Positions 1 to 7,602 of a stretch of 64,000 nucleotides of DNA are shown one piece after another. Below the pieces are notes generated by a model. It made no database searches, was not told the origin of the DNA, and saw only the letters and a list, made by a program, of their open reading frames with translations. Source of the DNA: an uncultured Eubacterium sp. (GTDB lineage: Bacteria; Bacillota; Clostridia; Lachnospirales; Lachnospiraceae); assembly GCA_910584795.1 (NCBI GenBank), contig CAJUBZ010000011.1, forward strand, positions 1 to 64,000. Reading direction: 5' to 3'. Both the position numbers and the translations under genes were made by a program. Each line of letters starts with the position of its first letter. Position 1 is the first letter of the stretch.

Positions 1-5
1 TAATA

Positions 6-131
6 TTACACGTAGATTTATTGAAAAAAGGATTTTATACGTGTAATATTCTTGGGATTTCCCAAAAAGCAGATAAATATTACACGTAAATATATGAAAA
101 AATTGAATTAGTATGTGTAATTGTTTTTTTC
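6..131. repeat. 74-nt tandem palindromic repeat array, locus 1
   Basis: Two units start at 6 and 80, a 74-nt period. Each unit is bounded by TTACACGTA on the left and a matching CGTGTAA or TGTGTAA on the right, 41 nt from end to end, followed by a spacer. The spacer after unit 1 and the flank after unit 2 (GCCGTAGAAGTAT) recur in the array at 41811-42085. The array may continue left of the window. No coding frame fits it. Confidence 0.8.
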
Positions 132-194
132 GCCGTAGAAGTATATTTTCGCATATCAAAGTTACCAATCCATTTTCCCGTTTGAACATTCCAA

Positions 195-489
195 TTTTGT
201 AGGGGCAGAGACATTTCACTGCTGAAACAATGCAGACAGCGAGTATAGGAACTTGAGAGTCTTGATTACATTTATAATATAAAAATAATACTGAATATTA
301 AGCGGACATTTGATTCACAAAATCAAATGTCCAGACTTACCTGAGAAAAAATCATCAGGATTTTTTCGAAGATGAAGTCGGTGCTTAAAATATTCAGTAT
401 TATTTTTATTTTCTATAAATGTTCAAGACTCGAGGTGAAGATATTCGCTGTCTGCATTGTTCCAGCAGGAGAGTCACTTCCCCACAAAC
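195..489. repeat. Long imperfect inverted repeat (about 107-bp arms)
   Basis: The left arm, about 195-303, is complementary to the right arm, about 383-489. The match is near perfect over CTGAATATTAAGC at the inner end and AACAATGCAGACAGCG further out, and it continues to TTTGTAGGGG/CCCCACAAA at the tips. The 79-nt centre holds its own hairpin, GGACATTTGATT paired with AATCAAATGTCC (304-332), and a second A/T-rich one at 344-366. It lies directly downstream of the DUF4097 stop codon. It could be a MITE-like element, a very long 3' hairpin or a structured RNA. No protein is supported here. Confidence 0.8.
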
Positions 490-501
490 CGGAATTTATA
501 A

Positions 502-1332
502 TTATTTATAAAATTCTATTTTTACTTCTCCCATACCGCAATCTACATCTATGTTCCTTCCTGTACCATTCGATAGTTTTACGGACCTGGATATTCCTGC
601 ATATTTTTCATTACCCAATTCTATTTCACCTGCACCAACTTTTAATGTATAATCAAACTCTCTATAGCCATTATCAAGATTAGCTTTTACTTCTCCCATA
701 CCACAATCTACATTCATATTATTGACCGAAGTATGCTCAACATCAACTTCACCAACTCCCACACCAATATTACATTGTTCCAATTGGCTATTCTCTATCT
801 TTCCTTCTCCTGCCCCTACATCAATTTTAAAATTGTCTGCATAAATAGCACTGCACTTCATCTCGCCTGCCCCAATGGATAAATCCACACTATTTAATTT
901 ATCCTTTGGAATAAAAACATTGACCTCTCCTCCATGATTTGCGGAAATGGCAATCCTTCTGGATACAGAAATTTTCAAAAGGCCATTATTTACTTCATAC
1001 TTTACTTTCAATGATTTTGCATTATTCTGTATTCCAAATCCCTCTTCATTCCATTGATTTATTTTCACTTCGCCATATTTTGCCTGTACTTCTATAGAAT
1101 GAATTTCGTATTCAGTCTTTTGTAATTTAATAATCGAGTCTTTATTAATTGTGTTCATATCGTCATCATAGTCATCAAACCATTTCTCAAAATCAATTGA
1201 CAACCTGTTTTCCATAACATCGGACTGAACTACTTCTCTTCCACCATTAACAACACCAATTGCCACCAGAACAATTCCTACTCCTGCTAATATACCACAT
1301 GTCATTCCTAATATTTTAAACATTTTCTTCAT
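502..1332 (-). CDS. DUF4097-type membrane-anchored beta-repeat protein
   Basis: This 276-residue protein has one N-terminal hydrophobic segment (about residues 6-28). The rest is rich in short repeated strands such as GAGEMK, GAGEGK, GVGEVD, GMGEVK and GAGEIEL, the pattern of the DUF4097 putative adhesin/bactofilin-like beta-helix. I chose the start MKKMFKILG at 1332 because its ATG overlaps the TAA of the upstream HAAS gene (TAATG) and a GGAGCAG ribosome site precedes it; the open frame extends further upstream only as a shadow. The protein probably sits on the outer face of the membrane and may work with the HAAS protein in an envelope-stress module. The biochemical role is unknown. Confidence 0.8.
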   Translation of the reverse strand: MKKMFKILGMTCGILAGVGIVLVAIGVVNGGREVVQSDVMENRLSIDFEKWFDDYDDDMNTINKDSIIKLQKTEYEIHSIEVQAKYGEVKINQWNEEGFGIQNNAKSLKVKYEVNNGLLKISVSRRIAISANHGGEVNVFIPKDKLNSVDLSIGAGEMKCSAIYADNFKIDVGAGEGKIENSQLEQCNIGVGVGEVDVEHTSVNNMNVDCGMGEVKANLDNGYREFDYTLKVGAGEIELGNEKYAGISRSVKLSNGTGRNIDVDCGMGEVKIEFYK

Positions 1333-2030
1333 TATGCCTGCTCCTTTCCGTTCCCAAATAGTCTTTTGCAGCCTTTTACAATGCCGATAAACAGCCATGG
1401 CAGAAATCTGACACAAAACAGAACTAAAGGAATTATCATGATAAGAGCCAATGCAGTCAGTAGTAATCCTGTTCCTGCCAACACCATTCCTCCTGCAAAA
1501 CTGCTTGATAAAAATGCTGCTATAACTAGTGCAACCCCTGATACACCAAATCCAAACACCAAGGCTCCTAACGTTACTAATGCTGCAAAAAGACATGCAG
1601 CGGCAGCAATCACAAACCCTATCCAAAACGGAGAAGATATTGCCAACAGTATAATTGCAACAATTTTTGCATCATTATTTTTTACCTTCTCACCTGACGG
1701 GTGAACATTCTTCTCATTAAAATTATTATTTTTATTCTGAGATGAATTTTGCTCCCCTCTTCTATAATAAGGTACATACTCATTTCTATCAGATTCTATA
1801 TCTGCATTTTCATTAAAATATTCTTCCGACTGTTCTTTTTGCACAACCTCTTCAATAATCTGCTTTGCAATATCCTCCGGTGTACCCATTGACTCTGGTA
1901 CTAACATATCATTCTGTATCTTTGCATCAGCAAAATAATCTTCATAATAATTCAATGCATCTGCTTTTTCATTTTCAGGGATTTTTGCCAGCCGCCTTTC
2001 CAATTCTTTCATAAATTCCTTTTTAGTCAT
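1332..2030 (-). CDS. HAAS domain (DUF1700) membrane protein
   Basis: Residues 1-60 (MTKKEFMKELERRLAKIPENE...) form the HAAS/DUF1700 helical domain found in proteins encoded next to PadR regulators. A polar linker follows, then a long hydrophobic C-terminal region (about residues 120-225) with several membrane helices and a basic tail. It overlaps the 3' end of padR by 8 bp and abuts the DUF4097 gene, so the three are cotranscribed and translationally coupled. In related operons the HAAS protein is thought to be controlled by the PadR partner. Function inferred from context only. Confidence 0.85.
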   Translation of the reverse strand: MTKKEFMKELERRLAKIPENEKADALNYYEDYFADAKIQNDMLVPESMGTPEDIAKQIIEEVVQKEQSEEYFNENADIESDRNEYVPYYRRGEQNSSQNKNNNFNEKNVHPSGEKVKNNDAKIVAIILLAISSPFWIGFVIAAAACLFAALVTLGALVFGFGVSGVALVIAAFLSSSFAGGMVLAGTGLLLTALALIMIIPLVLFCVRFLPWLFIGIVKGCKRLFGNGKEQA

Positions 2031-2385
2031 TATCGCTACCTAGCCTTTCTTCATTATTTTTTTTAAGCGTATCTTCTCCTAGCAAAATATTTGATATTTT
2101 TGTAGAATAATTTTTCCATTCTACTTTGTATAAAGCAAGTTGAGCACTGCCTTTCTCCGTAATTTTATAGTACCGCCTGTTTCTGCCATCAATTGCTTTG
2201 TCATAAGTTTCAAAACACTCTTCTTTTTGAAGGCGTCTGAGAACAGGATATAGTGTAGATTCCGATACATCTATAACATTCCTCACATCCTGTGTAATCT
2301 TATATCCATATGTTCCCTCTTTTTCTTTTGAAACAACCGACAATACAATGGCATCTAATAACGTTGAACCTGTATTAAAAACCAT
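2023..2385 (-). CDS. PadR family transcriptional regulator
   Basis: This 120-residue protein carries the PadR winged helix. The wing and recognition region reads STLYPVLRRLQ...RRYYKITEKG, the core PadR signature, followed by a short C-terminal helix for dimerisation. It is the first gene of the padR-HAAS-DUF4097 operon. The AT-rich leader at 2400-2450 contains overlapping ATATCATATAGTATTATATAT half-sites that could be its own operator, but no site is clear. PadR proteins usually repress their own operon and release it in response to small hydrophobic ligands or envelope stress. Confidence 0.9.
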   Translation of the reverse strand: MVFNTGSTLLDAIVLSVVSKEKEGTYGYKITQDVRNVIDVSESTLYPVLRRLQKEECFETYDKAIDGRNRRYYKITEKGSAQLALYKVEWKNYSTKISNILLGEDTLKKNNEERLGSDND

Positions 2386-2511
2386 TTTAGCCTCCTTGTT
2401 TATTTTTATACAATATTATATATCATATAGTATTATATATGTCAATACTTATGTCTTTATTCTACTACTATATATTTATTGTATGATACCAATATTACTA
2501 CGTATTTGCAC

Positions 2512-2541
2512 TTGACCGTCCCCTATAGGCAGTGCTATTAT
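2512..2541 (+). promoter_or_regulatory. Predicted sigma-A promoter for ptb-buk
   Basis: A TTGACC -35 box at 2512-2517 and a TATTAT -10 box at 2536-2541 are separated by 18 nt. They lie about 90 nt upstream of the ptb start. This fits a housekeeping promoter, judged by eye. Confidence 0.55.
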
Positions 2542-2630
2542 TTAAGGTGGTTTACAAAAGTCAAATAAATGTACGAACATGTTTACTTGACTTGTTGCTT
2601 GCAGAAATAAATAAAAAGAGGTATACGAAA

Positions 2631-3542
2631 ATGAGTAAAAGTTTTGATGATTTACTTGCACAGGTTGCAGAATGTCCAAAGAAAACCGTTGCTGTAGCAT
2701 GTGCTCAGGATGATGCTGTATTAGAAGCTGTAAAAGCTGCAAAAGACAGAGGAATTGCAGATGCAATATTAGTTGGTGATGAATCCAAAATCAGAACCAT
2801 CGCAAGTGTTATAAAAATGGACTTAAGCACTTACAAAATTATTAATGTAGAAGATACAATCGAAGCTGCCAGAACAGCCGTCAAGCTGGTTCACGATGGT
2901 GAAGCTGATATGTATATGAAAGGTTTGATTGATACAAAATCTTTCCTTAGAAGCGTTTTAGATAAAGAAGTTGGGCTTAGAACAGATAAGACTCTATCTC
3001 ATGTATGTGTGTTTGAAGTTAAGGGCATTGATCATCTGTTATTTTTATCAGATGTTGCTTTCGTTCCTTATCCGGATCTTGATACAAAGGCAAACATTAT
3101 TAGAAATACTGTAGAGATTGCTCATGCATGTGGTGTTGAATGCCCTAAAGTTGCTCCACTTGCGGCTGTGGAAGTTGTTAATCCTAAGATGCCTTGTACA
3201 GTAGATGCTGAAGCTCTTACAAAAATGAATGAAGCTGGAGAAATCGAAGGCTGCATTATTGACGGACCACTTTCATTAGACTTGGCTATTGATTCACAGG
3301 CGGCTTTCCACAAAGGAACTACTGACAGAAAAATCGTTGGGAATGCTGATGTATTATTATTCCCTGATATCCATGCAGGTAACATTACATATAAATGTTT
3401 GGTTCATACAGCAGATTGCAAAAACGGAAATATTTTAACAGGTACCAGTGCTCCTGTTATCCTTACATCACGTTCTGATGAATTTGAAGTAAAAGTAAAT
3501 TCTATTGCTCTTGCTGCTATCGTTGCTGAAAAACTGAAATAA
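2631..3542 (+). CDS. ptb: Phosphate butyryltransferase
   Basis: The enzyme transfers the butyryl group from butyryl-CoA to phosphate, giving butyryl-phosphate for butyrate kinase. The 303-residue protein starting MSKSFDDLL has the usual length of the PTA/PTB family. It shows the conserved GLIDTKSFLR and later FPDIHAGNITYK and GTSAPVILTSR segments of phosphate acyltransferases. The frame is open 33 codons further upstream, but the ATG at 2631 has an AGAGG ribosome site at proper spacing and matches family length. buk follows after 49 bp. With the thl-etfA cluster it completes the butyrate-kinase route, as opposed to the butyryl-CoA:acetate CoA-transferase route. Confidence 0.92.
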   Translation: MSKSFDDLLAQVAECPKKTVAVACAQDDAVLEAVKAAKDRGIADAILVGDESKIRTIASVIKMDLSTYKIINVEDTIEAARTAVKLVHDGEADMYMKGLIDTKSFLRSVLDKEVGLRTDKTLSHVCVFEVKGIDHLLFLSDVAFVPYPDLDTKANIIRNTVEIAHACGVECPKVAPLAAVEVVNPKMPCTVDAEALTKMNEAGEIEGCIIDGPLSLDLAIDSQAAFHKGTTDRKIVGNADVLLFPDIHAGNITYKCLVHTADCKNGNILTGTSAPVILTSRSDEFEVKVNSIALAAIVAEKLK

Positions 3543-3591
3543 ACAACTTAGGTAGTTTATTCTAAAGTTATTAATATAAAGGAGATAAAAA

Positions 3592-4656
3592 ATGGCATAT
3601 AAAATTTTAATTATTAACCCTGGTTCTACTTCTACAAAAATTGGTGTATATGAAGATGAAACACAGGTTATGGAAGAAACATTAAGACATTCTACAGAGG
3701 AAATTGCACAATATGCTACAATTTACGATCAGAAAGATTTTAGAAAAGATGTTATTATCAGCGTTCTAAAAGAAAAAGGCGTTGACCTGAATGATATTGA
3801 CGTTGTTGTTGGTCGTGGCGGTTTATTAAAACCAATTCCAGGCGGTACTTACGAAACAACACCTGAATTATTAGAAGATTTAAAGATTGGTAAACAAGGA
3901 CAGCATGCATCAAACCTTGGTGGTATTCTTGCAAAAGAAATCGCGTCAGAAATTAATGTTCCATCATACATTGTAGATCCGGTAGTTGTTGATGAATTAC
4001 AGGATGTTGCAAGGTTATCAGGTCATCCTAAAATGCCTCGCATTTCTATCTTCCATGCTTTAAATCAAAAAGCTGTTGCAAAGAGATATGCAAAGGAAAC
4101 AGGAAAAGCATATGAAGACCTTAACCTAATCGTTGTTCATATGGGCGGTGGTGTTTCTGTTGGCGCACATAAAAACGGAAAAGTTATAGATGTTGCAAAT
4201 GCCTTAGATGGTGATGGTCCTTTCTCTCCGGAAAGAGCCGGTGGTCTTCCATCCGGTGCACTTATGAAACTCTGTTTCAGCGGTAAATACACACAGGCAG
4301 AAATCGGAAAAATGATTAATGGTAACGGTGGATTCAATGCTTATGTCGGAACCAACGACATGAGAGATCTTGTAAAGATGGCTGAAACTGATGCAAATGC
4401 TAAACTTGTAAGGGATGCTTTCCACTACCAGTTAGTAAAAGAAATCGGTGCCATGGCAGTTGTTCTTGGCGGCAAAGTTGACCAAATTATTTTAACCGGT
4501 GGTATTGCATACAATGCAATTACTCAGGACACAATAAAAGAAGCTGTAGAATGGATTGCTCCTGTTACAGTATATCCTGGAGAAGATGAATTACTTGCTC
4601 TTGCTCAAGGTGCTATCAGGGTCATAAGCGGCGAAGAAGAAGCTATGAAATACTAA
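3592..4656 (+). CDS. buk: Butyrate kinase
   Basis: It makes butyrate and ATP from butyryl-phosphate and ADP. The 354-residue protein has the acetate/butyrate kinase fold: an N-terminal NPGSTSTKIG phosphate-binding loop, VVGRGGLLKPIPGG, the HMGGGVSVGAH adenosine/phosphate loop, GDGPFSPERAGGLP and a C-terminal ILTGGIAYN. Length matches Buk (about 355 residues) rather than acetate kinase (about 400). AAGGAGATAAAAA precedes the ATG. It is the second gene of the ptb-buk unit, 9 bp ahead of the small PspC gene. Confidence 0.95.
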   Translation: MAYKILIINPGSTSTKIGVYEDETQVMEETLRHSTEEIAQYATIYDQKDFRKDVIISVLKEKGVDLNDIDVVVGRGGLLKPIPGGTYETTPELLEDLKIGKQGQHASNLGGILAKEIASEINVPSYIVDPVVVDELQDVARLSGHPKMPRISIFHALNQKAVAKRYAKETGKAYEDLNLIVVHMGGGVSVGAHKNGKVIDVANALDGDGPFSPERAGGLPSGALMKLCFSGKYTQAEIGKMINGNGGFNAYVGTNDMRDLVKMAETDANAKLVRDAFHYQLVKEIGAMAVVLGGKVDQIILTGGIAYNAITQDTIKEAVEWIAPVTVYPGEDELLALAQGAIRVISGEEEAMKY

Positions 4657-4665
4657 GGAGTATTT

Positions 4666-4863
4666 ATGAACAAAAAATTATATAAATCATCTAGAGATAA
4701 AATGCTATCCGGCGTTTGCGGTGGTATTGGAGTATATTTTAATATTGATTCTACTATTATCAGATTACTTTGGGCATTTTTAACCCTCTGTTCCTGTGGT
4801 ACCGGAATTGTAGCCTATATCATTGCTTCAATCATTATACCGGATGATGAAATCATACAATAA
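4666..4863 (+). CDS. Small PspC-domain membrane protein
   Basis: This 65-residue protein is essentially one PspC domain: KKLYKSSRDKMLSGVCGGIG (residues 3-22), then YFNIDSTIIRLLWAFL and a hydrophobic helix ending IIIPDDE. PspC proteins sit in the membrane and are linked to phage-shock or envelope-stress responses in other bacteria. The ATG lies 9 bp after the buk stop codon with AAGGAG overlapping that stop, so it is probably cotranscribed with buk. A strong terminator follows. Confidence 0.85.
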   Translation: MNKKLYKSSRDKMLSGVCGGIGVYFNIDSTIIRLLWAFLTLCSCGTGIVAYIIASIIIPDDEIIQ

Positions 4864-4867
4864 TTAA

Positions 4868-4920
4868 AAACGAGGGTGTAAAAACTCCTTAATTAACAGG
4901 AACTTTTTACACCCTCGTTT
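4868..4920. terminator. Bidirectional terminator between pspC-like gene and AI-2E permease gene
   Basis: A perfect 17-bp stem (4868-4884 with 4904-4920, core CGAGGGTGTAAAAA) with a 19-nt loop lies between two convergent genes. A and T runs on the two sides let it work on both strands. Confidence 0.9.
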
Positions 4921-4943
4921 CATTTTTCCATATATATCCCTTA

Positions 4944-6062
4944 TTAGCTATTCTTTTTATTCTCTCTTTTTCGAATTCCTTCTCCTGCTATTTTATATAT
5001 CGTAGCAAATATAGGAACACCAATTAACATTCCAAGAATTCCAAATGTGCTGCCGCCAATGGTAACTGCCGCTAATACCCAGATTCCCGGAAGCCCCAAT
5101 GAAGATCCCATAATTTTCGGATATATTAAATTTCCTTCAATAATCTGAATTACTAAAATAATAATAATGAACATTAACGCTTTAAAAGGTGATACTGTAA
5201 GCATCATAAACGCACCAATTCCAGTACCTGCATAAGCTCCAACGACCGGTATTAAGGCTGTAACTCCCAGTAATGTAGATATCATAACTACATACGGCAT
5301 TCTGAAAATCAACATGACTATGGCACACATTATTCCAATTATAACTGCATCCAATAATTTTCCTACAATATAATCATGAAAACATTCATCCATAATTCGA
5401 ATATAAGAAGATAATTTTTCTGTGAATTTCTCCTTTAATACTACTTTGGAAACTCTCTTCACCTGAGATAACAATTTTTCTTTACTGGTTAAAATGTAAA
5501 ATGAAAATACGATTCCCATAAGAATGGTAAACACTGTGGAGGCTACAGATGTTGCAACACTAGCTACAGTATTTACAGCTCCCCCTACTCCAGCAAATAA
5601 AAACTTGCTTATTTTTTCAATATATGTTGTCCAATCTAAATCCTTCAATGTATTTAAGGCATTTTCCGGAATTAATTTCTGTATTAGTTTATTTTGTGAA
5701 ACATCATTGATCAAAGGTGGCAGCTCTTCTGTAAATACACTAATACACTTAACAAATTCAGGTATAACCAAATAAATCACCAACGCTACAAACCATACCG
5801 TTACCGTCACCGCTAATATCATGCAGATTGTACGTTTATATTCATTAATTTTTCCTTTAAAACCATTTGGAAAAAGTGACCGTTCAAAAAATCCCATCAG
5901 TAAGTTAATAAGATATGCCAGACATACTCCAATAATAATCGGCGTAATACTGTGGAGTGCAACTCCAAGTATATTCATAAGAACTTTCCAATATGTTGTA
6001 CACAAATATAAAATGAATAAAGTCACCCCGATTTTAAAACATTGTTTCCATTCTAATTTCAT
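4944..6062 (-). CDS. AI-2E family transporter
   Basis: This 372-residue protein has the AI-2E transporter (YhhQ/PerM/TqsA superfamily) layout: two N-terminal helices, a long periplasm-like stretch, then GKLLDAVIIGIMCAIVM and ALIPVVGAYAGTGIGAF, and a final helix block with GSTFGILGMLIGVPIFATIYKI. The actual substrate is unknown; members export small molecules or sodium. ATG codons occur at 6068 and 6062, and the second is better spaced from AAAAGG. The start lies inside the 3' end of the HipA-like kinase gene (29-35 bp overlap), so translation may be coupled to the toxin-antitoxin unit. Confidence 0.88.
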   Translation of the reverse strand: MKLEWKQCFKIGVTLFILYLCTTYWKVLMNILGVALHSITPIIIGVCLAYLINLLMGFFERSLFPNGFKGKINEYKRTICMILAVTVTVWFVALVIYLVIPEFVKCISVFTEELPPLINDVSQNKLIQKLIPENALNTLKDLDWTTYIEKISKFLFAGVGGAVNTVASVATSVASTVFTILMGIVFSFYILTSKEKLLSQVKRVSKVVLKEKFTEKLSSYIRIMDECFHDYIVGKLLDAVIIGIMCAIVMLIFRMPYVVMISTLLGVTALIPVVGAYAGTGIGAFMMLTVSPFKALMFIIIILVIQIIEGNLIYPKIMGSSLGLPGIWVLAAVTIGGSTFGILGMLIGVPIFATIYKIAGEGIRKRENKKNS

Positions 6063-6825
6063 GATCATTTACCTTTTCTTTCTCAAACATAGTCAATTGA
6101 TATAACAATACATCCTTAGTATATGAACCCCTTTGACTTCTTACCCATTCTATCGCATTACTTATATCAAGGTCAAACCCTTTTCCAAAAAAATCAAATA
6201 TCTTTTTATGTGTTCCCCCAAACGGTCTGGCAACTACCCTTTTCACATTTTCTGATATTGGCAAATCGCTTTTAATGCTAAAGTTTCCATTCAACAATGA
6301 TTTACCATTATCAAATATCGGTGCAGTTCTGTAACATCCATCCTCTCTCATAATAATTCCTAAATTATTAAAATGCCTGTCCTCATTTAAAATAATATAG
6401 TCCAATGTAAATATCTTTCGCAAATAATCTGTCACATCAATATCACACATCAATCGAATAAAATCTATCACATACGTTATCTGTTCTGTCAGTTCACTAT
6501 ATTCCATTATTTTTTTATGCAAAGATACCCCTGTTGTATTTTTATGCAAACGATTGAAAGTAATGAAACTTTCATCCTTCTCAAGAAAATTCTTACTTCT
6601 ACATCCTTTTTTTTCATTTATTTTCACTTGCTCATACACTACATATTCATCTGTGTTCAATGTTGAAAATTGCAAAACACCAGAACACAAATATTCTACT
6701 TCCCCTTCATTTCCTGACAAATCTGTTTTGTACCAATAACCATCTTTAAAAAATTTACTTTGTATTCCATCACTAGTACCACTATTATAAACAAGAAATG
6801 TTTTGTCTAGTTCAACATATATCAT
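6034..6825 (-). CDS. HipA-like serine/threonine kinase, toxin of a split HipBA-type module
   Basis: This 263-residue protein keeps the kinase core of the HipA family. LDYIILNEDRHFNNLG (about residues 143-158) holds the catalytic Asp and Asn of the HipA loop (NxDRHxxN), and IFDNGKSLL (about 172-180) is the metal-binding Asp motif. HipA toxins phosphorylate a translation component such as an aminoacyl-tRNA synthetase. The protein is shorter than full-length HipA (about 440 residues) and lacks the usual N-terminal domain. A related segment appears on the upstream antitoxin instead. The start at 6825 has GGGAGGG eight bases upstream and overlaps the antitoxin gene by 14 bp. The target is unknown. 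Confidence 0.82.
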   Translation of the reverse strand: MIYVELDKTFLVYNSGTSDGIQSKFFKDGYWYKTDLSGNEGEVEYLCSGVLQFSTLNTDEYVVYEQVKINEKKGCRSKNFLEKDESFITFNRLHKNTTGVSLHKKIMEYSELTEQITYVIDFIRLMCDIDVTDYLRKIFTLDYIILNEDRHFNNLGIIMREDGCYRTAPIFDNGKSLLNGNFSIKSDLPISENVKRVVARPFGGTHKKIFDFFGKGFDLDISNAIEWVRSQRGSYTKDVLLYQLTMFEKEKVNDHEIRMETMF

Positions 6826-7402
6826 TTATAACCCTCCCCGACATCATATCAGCATATCTCAGTTTTTCTCCTGCAAATTGAAACCACAAAAAGTCATTAT
6901 AAGATACACCGTGGGTCTTTTTCACGATCTCTAATGGATCATAGTATTTCAATCCGAACGCTTTTAATATATCATTGATATCTGCTCTTTCTCTATCCCA
7001 GCATCTATCCTCTAAAACACAAGATAATTGATAAAGATTCATCTTGTCTGAATAAAAAATTTGTTTTATCGGATGAAGTACAAATCTTGTAATATCAACA
7101 TTTGTCCCACGTACTATTACCTTTGCTATCAGTTCATCTTTCCAGTAAGCAGAAAACTTCAATCCATCCCATCTCTGAACTTCTGGAATAGAACTCTTCT
7201 TCTCCACCAATTGTAGATTTAAATTCAATGCGTTTGACAATTTTATTAACGTATCCATCTGTGGAATAGTTCTTCCTGATTCTATTCTTGCCAATGTCGA
7301 TTGCGGTATATTACATAGGTATGCCAATGCCCTTTGAGAATAATTCTTTTCTTTTCTGTACATAACTAATTTTTCTATTAATGCATCAATTTCTTTCGTC
7401 AT
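6812..7402 (-). CDS. HipB-like HTH antitoxin fused to a HipA N-terminal-type domain
   Basis: Residues 5-70 are an XRE/Cro helix-turn-helix (YSQRALAYLCNIPQSTLARIE). The C-terminal 120 residues are not a usual antitoxin tail. They contain LEDRCWDRERADINDILKAF and HGVSYNDFLWF, which match the N-terminal region I know from Firmicute HipA-like proteins (pattern ...dRsIPasRxxi...L...GLSLsDxYWI). The protein therefore looks like HipB plus the piece missing from the neighbouring kinase. GGAGGCAGAT precedes the ATG at 7402. A promoter overlapped by a 20-bp palindrome lies upstream, which suggests autorepression. Confidence 0.8.
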   Translation of the reverse strand: MTKEIDALIEKLVMYRKEKNYSQRALAYLCNIPQSTLARIESGRTIPQMDTLIKLSNALNLNLQLVEKKSSIPEVQRWDGLKFSAYWKDELIAKVIVRGTNVDITRFVLHPIKQIFYSDKMNLYQLSCVLEDRCWDRERADINDILKAFGLKYYDPLEIVKKTHGVSYNDFLWFQFAGEKLRYADMMSGRVINDIC

Positions 7403-7511
7403 ATCTGCCTCCTAAGATCCTAACTACAAGTACCTGTACTCCCACCATTTTAATAATAAAACTTAAAAGTTTCTTTTAAATTTTATTATTTACAATTTAT
7501 CTTACAATTTA

Positions 7512-7540
7512 ATGATAGCATATACGCTATCACCAAGCAA
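7512..7540 (-). promoter_or_regulatory. Promoter with overlapping palindromic operator for the HipB/HipA-like unit
   Basis: Read on the minus strand, TTGCTT (7540-7535) and TATCAT (7517-7512) are 17 nt apart. The spacer and -10 box contain TGATAGC-N6-GCTATCA (7513-7532), a palindrome with 7-bp arms. The architecture resembles HipB operators, which are inverted repeats with a spacer. The position fits repression by the encoded HTH protein. Confidence 0.6.
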
Positions 7541-7553
7541 TATAAAAGTGAAA

Positions 7554-7577
7554 AGAGGCTGTCAAACGACAGCCTCT
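7554..7577 (-). terminator. Terminator of the purine permease gene
   Basis: AGAGGCTGTC and GACAGCCTCT form a perfect 10-bp stem with a 4-nt loop. On the minus strand it is followed by TTTTCACTTTT. It lies 26 bp after the permease stop codon. Confidence 0.85.
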
Positions 7578-7602
7578 CCTAAAAATATTATTATTATTTA
7601 TT

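Noticed and set aside
1333..1626. N-terminal extension of the DUF4097 gene
   Set aside because: It overlaps the HAAS coding sequence in another frame, and a start with TAATG coupling at 1332 fits the family better.
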